Of a stretch of 64,000 nt of DNA, positions 36,009-46,241 are shown one piece after another. This DNA comes from Larix kaempferi (Eukaryota; Streptophyta; Pinopsida; Pinales; Pinaceae): assembly GCA_027924585.1 (NCBI GenBank), contig BSBM01002077.1, forward strand, positions 231,001 to 295,000, in the 5' to 3' direction. The notes under the pieces were generated by a model. It did no database searches and was not told where the DNA came from. It was given only the letters and a program-made list of their open reading frames with translations. How positions within the stretch are numbered: the first letter of the stretch is position 1; each line of letters opens with the position of its first letter. The position numbers were made by a program, and so were the translations under genes.

Positions 36009-38051
36009 TGTTATCACACCATAGTAGCAAGGCTACTATTCTTGCTTAGCAAATATCTGCACATTCCAGAGCTTCCACTATTCAGAGCTTGGCTATGATG
36101 AGTGTATATTTTGAGATCACTCATGATGAGAGCAGTGTATTATTCAGACTTATGTTAGACCTTGTGTCAAGGCTGAGCCTTAAGAGTTCAGATTTGATGA
36201 CTGATGTGACCCTTTATCCCATACAGTTTCAGTTCAGTGCCTCGAGATGTATTGCAACAGTGTTTCAGATGGTATATGATGATTATTCTTATGATGATGT
36301 TGTATGACCTATGGATGTATGATCATTGATTGTGGATTATTATCTTGTTATTTTAGTCATGTTCACAGCATTGGCTTGGTATATAATTCATGATGTGGCA
36401 AACTGTATAAATAAATTATCTTGATAATAATTTAAAATGGACTTTTACTTGCACATTTAGGTTGTTTGACAAAACTCATTGGTTCACTACCTTGCATAGA
36501 TATGGTCTTTCTTGACACCATATGTCTGCTAGCTTAGGCTTCACTTTCACTTGACTCCATCCATCCATGACTTTCCTTATTTGGATTTAACCCTTGACTT
36601 GTCTTACTTGACTTTCTGGTATCGAGGACTTCCCTTTTTTTTCTACCTCTGTGTTTGGACCGCATCCCTGTATGTTTAGTGTCTCGGCTCTGAGTTGGTG
36701 ACAAAACTTGCCTTTGGTGAGTTGGATTATAGGCCTAAATCATTCTGGTCAGTTGTCCCGATGTTTGGCACTGGCTCGAACTCCCCCTAGTCACTTGAGA
36801 TGTTGTTGGCTAAAACTGAAAGCTCATGTACTACTTATGGAAACTTATATAAATTCGCCCATGGAAACTAAAAAGGGCAAGAGCGATGAACTGCTAAAAA
36901 TACTCCTCGAAGAGTATAAGAAAGGTCCAAAAAGAAATGGTTCTTAAATGCTATATCTAAACAATTGCTAACCTTATATGTATATGTAAACATGCCCTGG
37001 ATGCAAGCTGCAATTAGTTGTGCTTATCAGCACACCTGAGATCCGAAGGGTTATGTAGGCCAAAAAGGCCATGAAATGAAACTGAATGATCCTAATGAAC
37101 TTGGATCAACTTGATGTAGACATGATGCCTAAGTTGAATAAGCACTCTCTAAACAACTTACCCATTTGTGAGGCACAGCCATCCCCCGTGTTATTTTGTC
37201 CAACAGAGAGTTTGTAGTTCCCCCTTTCTCCCAGTCCAAAGTATCTTTCAGTTGAGTTTAGACAAATCACCCCTTTGCCCAACCTTGTTCCTAGCCTTCA
37301 TCCTTAGCTAGCAGTTAGACCATATCCAACGAGTGAGTTTGTCATTTAAACTATTGTGCAAGTAAATATAAATAACAACGAAATGAATAAATATGATTAA
37401 TGCCACTGAATGATATTATACTTTAAGTTAAGTTGTGAGTATGATTAGAGGAACATGTCTTAGTCTACTGATATGATTTATCCTTGGTTGTATATGGACC
37501 TAGTCAAGCCTAGTTTGACTATGGTCATTTATTGGGATCCGTGATGATGTGGGCCATGCATTGTTACTGATGATGATAGATGGACCCACATACTCTTGAT
37601 GATGCTATATGATGGACATATGATTCATATGATGATTGATGCAATTCAGTGGGTTTATTTATTACTTCAGATCATCAGATTATGCACTGTCCATATATGG
37701 TGGACCCTACAGCTTGCCCTTAAGGGCAACCCATGGTGTATGAGGACACACTCTTAGTAGATTTGGGTCTTCTGGATCCAATGAGACACTTATCTTTCAA
37801 TTCCGAGCACTTCTGACGGTGATAGATGCAGTTTTTCACTTGTTGACCAGATTTGGGGCTGATTTCCCAGCCTGAGCAGCAAGGGCCATGAGAGGCCAGT
37901 TCGCCTAGGGCGCTGTATGAGGAGGGGGTGGTCCAGCCACTTGTTATTACCATTTATCCCCTCTTCCGGAGAGCCTGGTAGGCTCAGTTTGACAGCGCAG
38001 GTGCCCTAGGAGGCACTTTCAGCACTTTCACAGTTCCCGAGGCAGTCTAGA

Positions 38052-38066
38052 AATGGTATAAAAGGG
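38052..38066 (+). promoter_or_regulatory. TATA box 1 of I2
   Basis: ATGGTATAAAAGGGT is close to the plant consensus TATAAA with a G-rich 3' side. Confidence 0.5.
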
Positions 38067-38567
38067 TCACTGAGGAATTCGATTTGGGCAATTGAGGCAA
38101 GGTTTTGGCACTTGGTTTTCACAGAGGTCTTCCAAGGTGAACCCCCTATCTTCCAGCCAGTTTTCATCACTTGGGTGGATCCACAGAGGCCACAGGAGGC
38201 CTTTTACTGCTTGTCTGTCATAGATTTTGAGGACAGATTTGATCATTTGTCTTTATTTTGGACATATTATATTATTTTATTGTGCCATGGGGATGAGCTA
38301 GTAAGGATTGATGCCTCCTAGCCCCACCATGAGCTCCATGTGTCATGTCCTAGTCATATGAGGTGGGCTCTTGTAATTTTACCCCCTCTAGTGGATGACG
38401 TCGCCCTCCATGAGTATCTTTTAGCTATGACATCATCATTATTTGAGTGATCCATGTGTTATATTGTTATGATTCATTCTTAGCCATTGATCATGTATTG
38501 AGATCTTTTAATCTCAACCACTCATTTCATAAAGTGGTTTTGAGATCTAGGGTTTTGGTGTTTATTA

Positions 38568-38582
38568 TCCTATATAAGGAGG
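38568..38582 (+). promoter_or_regulatory. TATA box 2 of I2
   Basis: TCCTATATAAGGAGG, followed 60 bp later by AATAAAATTTC. The pair looks like an LTR promoter with R region, about 2.56 kb into the unit. Confidence 0.5.
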
Positions 38583-39189
38583 AGACCCCCTCATTGTAAA
38601 ATCATCTAGAGAATTTGGCTCTTGGCTCTTGGAATAAAATTTCTATCTTTTGGAGTACATGCTTGGATCTTGGAGTGGATGTTGGTTGCTTTGATTGTAA
38701 ATGCTTTTGTCCATTGCACTGGAGGATCTCTTGTAGCTATCTTGCATATGTTGCCATACCTTTTTTTACAGGTTAAGAGGACGTTTTTGACAAGCGCGAA
38801 TTGGTGGGGAGGCTTTCCCTTCAAGCTTGGAGGAAGACGTTTTGGTTAAACAGGGAGCGGTTTTGTCTTTGTGCCAACTATTCTTTGCTTATCTCTCTCT
38901 TGCTTGTATCTACCTTCAACATGTTAAACTGATTGATGCTTTGCTCCTTGGTTTTGACAAGTTAGAGGGACACACATGTGGCTTGGAAAAATCGATTTGG
39001 CAAAGAGGGCTTCAAAAATTCTTCATTTGATATTTGGCAAAAGTTATCCTCATCTCAACTAGCATTCATCTCTTCATCCAAATATGCTCCAAAGGTATGG
39101 TCTTCTTCTTCCTTGGCTAATCCATAACTTCTAGATCATAAAAACCCTAATTGATTAAAACCCTCATTTTTATGTTTTCTTAGATCTAC

Positions 39190-40140
39190 TTGGATCTAGC
39201 CTAGCTTTTGGAAAGATATTGAAAACCCACCTCTATAGTATCCATGGCAATTCGGATCTATAGTTTGGTGGTGATTGGGTTCCATTTGACACACTTTCCA
39301 AGGCACTTAGCCCTCCTTGAGCAAAATCGCACCACTTGGGAGAAGCTAGTTTGGTTGGTTCCAAGACATGGGTAGGTGAGATCCCACTTGATTCATAATC
39401 CTCATACTTGATAACCTACCCCTAGTGCTTCACCTTGTTGATTTTTGCCTTGTGGGCCCCATTCCTCATTTTGAGGGTTGTGCCCCACTTGGGTCAATTT
39501 GGTGATGCATTTTCAATCTCATATCTATGGAGATCTAGCCATTGGATGCCCTTGATTTTCAAGATCCACATTGATACTTGCCTAAAACACTTGGATCTAC
39601 AATTTGGTGGCCATTGGACTTGATTTGACACACCCTTCCATGCTTTTAACCCTCCTTGGGCAAAGTCGCACTCCTTAGGTGTTTAAGTTTGCCCACTTAT
39701 AAGACATGGGTGGTTGAGATCCCATTGGATTTGGAACAAGCACACCTTGAAACCTATACCTAGTATCTCACTTTGTGAAGTTCTGCCTTGGGGGTATCAT
39801 TCCTCATTTTGGGGATTGTTGTCCACTTGGGTCACATAGTGAAATATTAGATCTACTAAGATCCAACCATCACATCTTGAATAGCCCACTTGATTTGCAT
39901 CCTAGGTGTCCTGATCTACAATTTGACATCTCTTTTGACTCCATTAACCCATCTATCAAGGCACTAGTCCACCTAGGGTGATTTGCACTCCTTGGGAGTT
40001 GTGTCAAATCCTAGATCCCATATGTGGGTATCTCTAATTTCACTTTAATCCATAGATCTACTCATAGCATACCCCTTAGTACCATTTAGACCCTTAACTT
40101 CACCTTGTGGGTCCCATTTGAGCCATTTCCACATCCCAAG
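39190..40140 (+). repeat. Three-copy, about 330-bp tandem repeat in I2
   Basis: GGATCTA-AGTTTGGTGG-ATTGG recurs at 39254, 39593 and (diverged) 39912, with spacings of 339 and 319 bp. Each unit also has AGACATGGGT-G-TGAGATCCCA and CCTCATTTTG-GG blocks in the same order. Confidence 0.82.
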
Positions 40141-40552
40141 GAAGTGGGCCCCACTTGTGTATTTCATGGTACTAGATCTTGTCATCTTATCTCATCATGT
40201 GGCCTAAATCATTCATTGGTTGAAACATAAGTCATCCCTTAAGCCTCTTTCAACCATACTTAAACTTCTAGGTCCACCTAACCTTGCATTGGTTTCCGTA
40301 ACTTGATTTTCACATATCCCTAGGAACCTTTGTTTGGGTCCAATCTCCTTTGATTAGCTATAGGGTCCCCCCCTTGATCTTGATTCATCTTGATCTAAAG
40401 CGAAAAGTGCCTCGGTTGACGTGACTCCCAGCTTGCATTGGGAACCGTGGCATCTCTTGGTGGCATCTCTTGGGTCACCTCTTTAGTTATCCATCTCCTC
40501 TACCGTCTTGGATGGGATACCTTTAGGGACAACTACAAGTTGTGTGATAACA

Positions 40553-40890
40553 AGTACGTTGGACTATGGACTCAGATATGCATCAGATAATGAGTTCAGA
40601 TTGTACGGATATACAAACTCAGATTGGGATGGAAGTGTCGAGGACAGAAAGAGCACTTCAGGATGTTGTTTTAGTTTGGGTTTGGGTATGATCTCATGGC
40701 TCGGTAGAAAGCATCCCTATGTTGCTCTCAGTATAGCCAAAGTTGAATACGTCGCAGCATGTTCAGCTTGCAGTGAAGCAGTTTGGCTTCGCAAGATGTT
40801 GGCAGGATTGTTTGATGCAGAGATAGATGTGACCGATATTCTCTGTGATAATCAGATGTCCAAGAATATGATGTTTCATGATAGTATTCT
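40553..40890 (+). pseudogene. A2 RNase H, 3' truncated
   Basis: It continues in frame after I2: LDYGLRYASDNEFRLYGYTN, SDWDGSVEDRKSTSGCCFSL, KVEYVAACSACSEAVWLRK and ILCDNQ. The expected SCVKLS is missing from DNQ-MSKNMMFHDS, and the final block (KHIEIKYHYIRDM in A1) is absent. Tandem repeat sequence takes over near 40900. Confidence 0.92.
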
Positions 40891-40904
40891 GTTGTTTTAT
40901 ATAT

Positions 40905-41460
40905 TGATGGTTCTAGCATTCACATGCTGATGGTTGATGATGTTCCAACATTCACATGTTGATGGTTGATGATGTTCCAGTATTCACATACTGATGGATG
41001 ATGATGTTCCAGTATTTCTATGCTGATGGTTCCAGCATTCACATGCTGATGATGATGATGTTCCATGTTTACATACTAATGATGATGTTGATATTCCAAC
41101 AGTTTCTTGCTGACGATGATGATGTTGATGTTCCAGCAATTCCTTGCTAATGATGATGTTGTTGACGATGATGATGTTGATGTTCCAGCAGTTCCTTGCT
41201 AACGATGATGATGTTGATGTTCCAGCAGTTCCTTGTTGATGATGATATTGATGATGACGATGATGTTGATGCTCCAGCATTTCCATGCTGATGAAGACCA
41301 TGATGATGATGTTGATGATGATGATGTTGTTGATGACAATGATGTTGATGATGCCCCAGACATATGATGATGTTCCAAAAACTTCCTACGACATATAGAG
41401 TTTCATCAGTCAGTTGTGCAGTTGTTGATGATGATGATGATGATGATGATGATGTTCGTA
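40905..41460 (+). repeat. GATGATGTTCCAGCA minisatellite in A2 3' tail
   Basis: Irregular units of 30-60 bp combine GATGATGATGTT, TTCCAGCATTCACATGCTGA and TTCCAGCAGTTCCTTGCT. Near 41425-41457 they run into a pure GAT track. CAGCATTCACATGCTG is nearly palindromic. The array fills the space between RNase H and the polypurine tract, as a different array does in A1. Confidence 0.88.
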
Positions 41461-41475
41461 GAATACCTTCCTAGT

Positions 41476-41485
41476 TAAGAGGGAG
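41476..41485 (+). other. A2 polypurine tract
   Basis: TAAGAGGGAG directly before the LTR TG, the same as in A1 (4881-4890). It primes plus-strand DNA synthesis in LTR elements. Confidence 0.88.
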
Positions 41486-41993
41486 TGTTAAAGAAATGTA
41501 ACTGTGGAAGATATTCTAAATGTACTTGTCTATTGTATTATTTTATTCCTCCTTTGGGAGATGTCATTGATGTAATTGATAATGTAAGAGTCATTGAAAG
41601 AGTCAATGTAAACCCTAGGACTTGTGTCAGCCTAGAAGAATCCAGAAAAGAATATTTTATTATGTACTTAACAAGTCGGCCCTGTTGGGGAAAAGTCACC
41701 TCAACTGAAAAGTATAAATAGAAGGGTTGTGTTGCTCATTTGACTCACTCACTCATCCACTCAAGTTCGCATAGGAGAGAGAGAGAAGTTTGCTGGTGAA
41801 GGAGAGAATTTGTTTTGTCTTGGGTTTTATCTTGTACTTGGTGAATTCTATATTTTGAGGAAGTTTTGTCGGGGTTTTCGCCCTTGTGGTTTCCCCGAGA
41901 GAAATTTTGTGTTCTTTGTGATTGTCATGCTTGTCTTTCTTTCAGTGGTTATATTGTTTAATGTTATTATGCTAAACAAGTAAAAACTTAACA
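41486..41993 (+). repeat. A2 3' LTR
   Basis: 508 bp, TGTTAAAGAAATGTAACT ... AACTTAACA, followed by AGCCT. Compared with the 5' LTR it lacks about 20 bp after CAAGTCGGCCC and has scattered substitutions. Confidence 0.95.
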
Positions 41994-42076
41994 AGCCTAT
42001 AGTTGGATCAGTGTCAATATCAAAGGGCAAGGATCATAGGAATTTGAAGGGTGAGCATAGTTCATAGACTTCCAGT

Positions 42077-42163
42077 CTAAGTTGCACTGAAGCGGATACG
42101 GATACGGGGGGAGACACGGATACGACAAATTTTCAAAAAAGCCAGATACGATACGGCGGGGAA

Positions 42164-42222
<59 letters not shown>

Positions 42223-43072
42223 TCATCATCTTAAATATTATCATTGTCATCATAATCATCACCTAACACTACTATCAAATATCATTAATCATACATGTAA
42301 CATGATACTATGAAAACTTTTAACTAATATCATTTGAACCCTCATGCTTAGAGTCAGAGTCATCGTCTATGTCCTCAACAAAAGTAGACCGAAAATAGGG
42401 ATCATGAGCGTGGCTTGATTCCCCTGGGCTTGGAGGCACTCGTCCAACACCAATGTTTATATTCTCTAGCTATGGAAGTGGGTCGAAGTCCATTTTAAGA
42501 TAGAGGAGTTCAACAATCAACACCACCAACATCAAGGTACATAGAGGGATTAATGTGCTTGATTGATTGAATCCAGTGGCAACATTGCAATCCTGAAATC
42601 CTGAAAACTGTTAAGTCTGTTGAATTCTGAATGGGACTAAAAAGTCTACTTTTTGCATATGAAGTCCAATGAGGTTGGAACCACTCTCAAACATCCTGAA
42701 ACAATTAATGGTAATGTTAAAAATTTAAGTAAAAGGATAGAAAATAAAATATAAGGAGAATGTCACTTTTACTTTAAGAATTTAATATTACCATTTAATA
42801 TTCTTTATAGCTTCCATGGAGAGGTTGTGGGTCCTTCAGGGTTTCAATGTAGACCAAGGGAACAACTAAAAAGTCGACTTGAGGAATAAAAAACGGTTAG
42901 AAACGTGGCCCTCTCTCTCTAATATGTTTCAGAATTCCCCTGAAACGTATCCAAAACCCTTCAAACGTATCTGTACCACTCTGATACGTATCAATGACGT
43001 TTCAGGGCCGTATCCCCTCCGTTTCAGGATCCGAAACGGGGAACGGCGATCTTGATGTTTCTGATAACTTAG
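42077..43072. mobile_element. Non-autonomous hAT-like element, TSD CTTCCAGT
   Basis: An 8-bp duplication CTTCCAGT (42069-42076 and 43073-43080) flanks 996 bp. The ends are CTAAGTTGC and ATAACTTAG, giving the 7-bp inverted repeat CTAAGTT. Subterminal regions are full of GATACGG / GAAACGG / CGTATC words in opposite orientations at the two ends, as in hAT elements where transposase binds subterminal repeats. There is no transposase frame. It interrupts B's gag tail. Confidence 0.82.
42169..42220. repeat. (AT)26 microsatellite
   Basis: An uninterrupted AT dinucleotide run inside the hAT-like element, with GTCATCATC triplets after it. Confidence 0.97.
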
Positions 43073-43152
43073 CTTCCAGTATGGAGAGTAAACCTTTAGA
43101 GGGGAAGACGAAGATAGCCCCTTCCAGTTCTGCCAAGAGACCTAGTTAGTAC

Positions 43153-43879
43153 CATAGTAGCATAGTTCAGTCGTATTGGACTTTCCTGTACAAAAAATTG
43201 GAAGGAGTTCGAAAATGGATGAATATTCAAACATAGTACAGTTACAGTAAATTTGTTTGCCACTACATAGTAACTATACATTTTCGGCACATAAAGTTAT
43301 TTAAATTTTATCGTATTATTTTCAATTTGGTCCCACTGCGTGACTGCATAGTCGGCTTAGTGTTAGTGTTAGTTTTACATTTTAAAAGTTTAAACCTTTA
43401 AACTTTATAATATATATTTTGTTTTAGAATTTAGTTATAAATATTAAATATTAGTTTAGTTTTTATGTTAGATTTATTTTATATTATAAATATAAAGTTT
43501 AGTAATTAGTTATAATATTAGATTTTAGTTAGGGTAATATTTTTTGGAATATATTATTAGAAATTTGTTTTATTGTTTTATAATTTATTTTTTGTATTTT
43601 AATTATTTTATAATTTTATAATTAAGTTTATAAATGCATTATTAGATTTAGATGTTTTAAGATTTATATTTCAAGTTGTTTTTTATGAAAAATGAATGTT
43701 ACATATAAATATTGAATGGTTTATCTATTTCTTAAAATTTCTAAAATTTGAAAAATATGTTTTTTAATCTATAAGCAACCTACTCCCGTATTTTTTCCGT
43801 ACTAGATTTTTTCGTTACATATTTTTTCTGTATCGAATCGTTTTTGAAACTGTATTCATATTGAAATTATGCTACTATG
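43153..43879. mobile_element. Second hAT-like MITE, TSD GTTAGTAC
   Basis: An 8-bp duplication GTTAGTAC (43145-43152 and 43880-43887) and perfect 12-bp inverted ends CATAGTAGCATA / TATGCTACTATG. It is 727 bp, strongly AT-rich, and has no coding frame. It is inserted 80 bp from the first hAT-like element. Confidence 0.85.
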
Positions 43880-44163
43880 GTTAGTACGAGATGACATTGA
43901 TGGATGCTCAGGAGCAAGAGACGGCTCCTAGGAGCACATTGCAAGAGAGCAGACCTTTGATGAAGTTTTCAAACTTCTTGGCACTTATGTGCAACGTATG
44001 TGGAATCATTGATTCGATGTCTTTTAGTAAACAGGGAGAAGCTAATCAGCAGGGCTGGAGGAATGCCAGAGTGCAGGATGATGTGAGCAACAGTGTGCTA
44101 GGGTCAGAGGGAGAACCAGTTACAGGTGGCTCCTGGAGAAGTACCTTCCTCACTAAGAGGGAG

Positions 44164-44354
44164 TGTTGATTTTTATACCTTTGGGCAGGTACTTCTGCAT
44201 AGGCCAAGTGTCTAGCATGCAGAAGTCGTCCAAAAGACCTCTCAAACTTGGGAGTTTCACTTTAATTAAGTGAACTATTAAAGTGAATGTTCTTTTGTAA
44301 TTACTCTATGTAAAGTGAGAGCACATAGCATTTGGTGGTCCATGGCATTGGCCC
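44164..44354 (+). repeat. B 3' LTR, left piece
   Basis: TGTTGATTTTTATACC directly after CTAAGAGGGAG. It is homologous to the start of E's LTR (GGTACTTCT-CATAGGC). It stops at GGCCC, where the C array begins. Confidence 0.9.
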
Positions 44355-45144
44355 TGTTAAAAATTCAAAACTGATAGCAGTAGCAAACTGTAAAATAAAA
44401 ATTGCAGAGATGGCTAACTGTAGATAAACTAGGAAAACATGCAATCACAAGAACACACTGTTTTACCCTGGGGAAAACTTTTTAAGCTATAAAAACCCCA
44501 GCAAAAATATCTTCCTTATCAGATGTCTGAGTTTTACAACAGCAGGCTAAACCAGCCTGTCAAACAATTAGAATTGTTTTATTTACAAAGAAGAACCCTG
44601 TGGAAACTGTAGTTGAAGCAGTTTCAACCTTGTTTGACCAAACCTGCACCTGTCACTGTTCACTGATGTCTGATCTCTGATATGGCCTTTTTCAGAAGCT
44701 GTAGTGGCTAGCAGATATGTGTAATGGCTGTCAAAAGTTTAGGACAGACCCAGCATGAGAACTCTGCTGTACTGAACCATGAACCAGCAATAGCATAGTA
44801 TGAAGATACACCAGTGGTAGTTCCAGCAGTAGAAAGTCACCCACGAATGCTCAGAAGAAATGCCCTAACAGAGCTTGAGTTAGCACAGCAATAAAACAAT
44901 AGCATATAACCAGCAGCAACAATGGAGATAGAATCCAGCTGTTATAATGGAGATAAACCAGCAATAACATGGAGATAGAATCCAGCTGTTACAATGGAGA
45001 TAAACCAGCAATAACATGAATATAGAAAGATCCTAGCAGCAGAGAGAATACACCAGCAATTGTGCAGATAACCAGCAATATATAACCCAGCAACCAATGA
45101 AGAGAACTCAGCAATAATGAGTTTATAACCCAGCAATGATCAGC

Positions 45145-45312
45145 CAACAGTAAGATATATAACCCAGCAGTAAACAGCCAGCAGTAAGATGTATAACCCA
45201 GCAGTAATCAGCCAACAGTAAGATATATAACCCAGCAGTAAACAGCCAGCAGTAAGATGTATAACCCAGCAGTAATCAGCCAACAATAAGATATATAACC
45301 CAGCAGTAAATG
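45145..45312 (-). repeat. Short tandem repeat in C LTRs (CAGCAGTAA)
   Basis: TATAACCCAGCAGTAA alternates with CAGCCAACAGTAAGATA and CAGCCAGCAGTAAGATG, about five half-units of 34 bp. The same block occurs at about 50288-50455 and 55432-55600. It reads open on the minus strand (TAGLYILLLA...), but that is only the repeat translated. Confidence 0.85.
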
Positions 45313-45913
45313 ATGAGAACCCAGACATCAAATGACACCACTGTACTATCTTCTTAACACCACTGAACTGTCTTATTGGTACCACCGAACTGTTCTCAGA
45401 GCTGTCTTTTAAAGCATACGAAATTTTCTTATTTGAATGATGAGTTTTCACCTTTTATTTATAGTGGAATAAATTCCACTTTTATTTGGGGCCGACCTGT
45501 CCTTATTTATATATATATATATTTTATTATTTTTTTTTTTTTTCTTTTCTCTTAAAAAAAAAGGAATGAGGCCGACCTTCCAATATATATATTTATAACA
45601 TATATATTTTAATTTTTTCCACATCATCCATCATTATAATTTGTCTTTTTCTCCATTATTGAGTTGACCCAAAAATAAATAAATAAATACATATTTATTT
45701 TTCTTCTTCTAGCTGGTGGGTTCATGGACCAAGTCAAGTGGTGCTTGTGTTCTATAATAAATCATCCAGGTGTCCTTCAGGGTCTTCATGTCCACTCCAA
45801 GTACATCATCATAGGAAGATATTTAATTTCTTTACTTCACCCATCTGTGGTCAACAAGTCCAAGTGGAGAAGTACACCACTTGCCCAGACCCGGTCTGGG
45901 GCTTACAGTGAAA

Positions 45914-46217
45914 TCCTGGTAACTGACCAGGTGCCTCCATTCTCCCAGAGAATGGCTCTCAGCCCCAGGCTGAGCTTCCAGTCCCAGACTGGATTAATAT
46001 CCTGGTAACTGACCAGGTGCCTCCATTCTCCCAGAGAATGGCACTCAGCCCCAGGCTGAGCTTCCAGTCCCAGACTGGATTAATATCCTGGTAACTGACC
46101 AGGTGCCTCCATTCTCCCAGAGAATGGCTCTCAGCCCCAGGCTGAGCTTCCAGTCCCAGACTGGGTCAATATCCTGGTAACTGACCAGGTGCCTCCATTC
46201 TCCCAGAGAATGGCACT
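45914..46217 (-). repeat. 86-bp palindrome-rich U3 repeats, C LTR 1
   Basis: Unit starts lie at 45914, 46000, 46086 and 46172, exactly 86 bp apart, the last one partial. Each full unit holds four short inverted repeats: CCTGGTaactgACCAGG, ATTCTCccaGAGAAT, CTCAGCCccaGGCTGAG and CCAGTCccaGACTGG. Equivalent arrays lie at about 51058-51361, 56203-56506 and, with three units, 9841-10060 in the solo LTR. They sit at the U3 start, where enhancers are expected. Confidence 0.93.
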
Positions 46218-46241
46218 CGAAGCTGCTCAGAAAAATCAACA

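Larger units (their letters stand above)
36009..40552 (+). mobile_element. I2: 4.5-kb unit with 11-bp inverted ends
   Basis: The left end TGTTATCACAC (36009-36019) and right end GTGTGATAACA (40542-40552) are perfect inverted copies. The flanks GGTAC (36004-36008) and AGTAC (40553-40557) make a 5-bp duplication with one change. It splits A2's RT/RNase H frame between KGT and LDYGLRY. There is no coding frame. The plus strand has TATA boxes at about 38056 and 38570 and a poly(A)-like AATAAAATTTC at 38633. The TG...CA ends suggest one giant solo LTR; a cut-and-paste element with TIRs is the alternative. Confidence 0.8.
26297..41993 (+). mobile_element. Copia element A2, with three nested insertions, TSD AGCCT
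   Basis: Both LTRs are present and the duplication AGCCT is perfect (26292-26296 and 41994-41998), so the two ends 15.7 kb apart belong to one insertion. Removing I1, the solo LTR and I2 leaves about 5.9 kb with gag, protease, integrase, RT and RNase H in copia order. It interrupts B's gag at a lysine-proline codon pair. The coding parts are 60-70% alike in protein to A1 by eye. Multiple stops make it inactive. Confidence 0.94.
25064..44163 (+). pseudogene. B gag-protease, split by A2 and two hAT elements
   Basis: ATG at 25064 (a second in-frame ATG at 25061 is just upstream), then RICFEDRLESASNYSPWK, VKDHLIPRIDEKTSTKEMWD, and a TAA at 25451 in place of a Gln codon. The knuckle is CFVCHKCGHYASEC and the protease site VDSVASRHMTG, with Val for the catalytic-loop Gly. 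The frame reaches YRLQGKP, where A2 is inserted at 26297. It resumes at 41999 with IVGSVSISKGKDHRN. Past the two hAT insertions the tail SSAKRPS, TAG, YEMTLMDAQEQE follows. The 3' part 43888-44163 is open to the polypurine tract. No pol domains. Confidence 0.85.
44355..46241 (-). repeat. C LTR 1 (3' LTR of unit 1)
   Basis: 1887 bp, TGTTAAAAATTC ... AAAATCAACA. The minus strand carries GGAATAAATAT-type AT tracts and, at its U3 start, four copies of an 86-bp palindromic repeat. The polypurine tract lies just outside (46242-46260 read on the minus strand: CCCTCTCGCTGAGAGGGAG). Confidence 0.93.

Noticed and set aside
36009-40552. I2 as a CACTA or Mutator transposon
   Set aside because: The ends are not CACTA/CACTG, the duplication is 5 bp rather than 3 or 9 bp, and no transposase frame is present; a different TIR element is still possible.
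45145-45312. Possible CRISPR-like array
   Set aside because: Repeat and spacer are not distinct; units are contiguous imperfect tandems in a plant LTR.
45140-45451. Hydrophobic 103-residue minus-strand ORF (TAGLYILLLAD...), present three times
   Set aside because: It lies wholly within C LTRs and its hydrophobic pattern is the CAGCAGTAA tandem repeat read in frame. No evidence for expression as a membrane protein.
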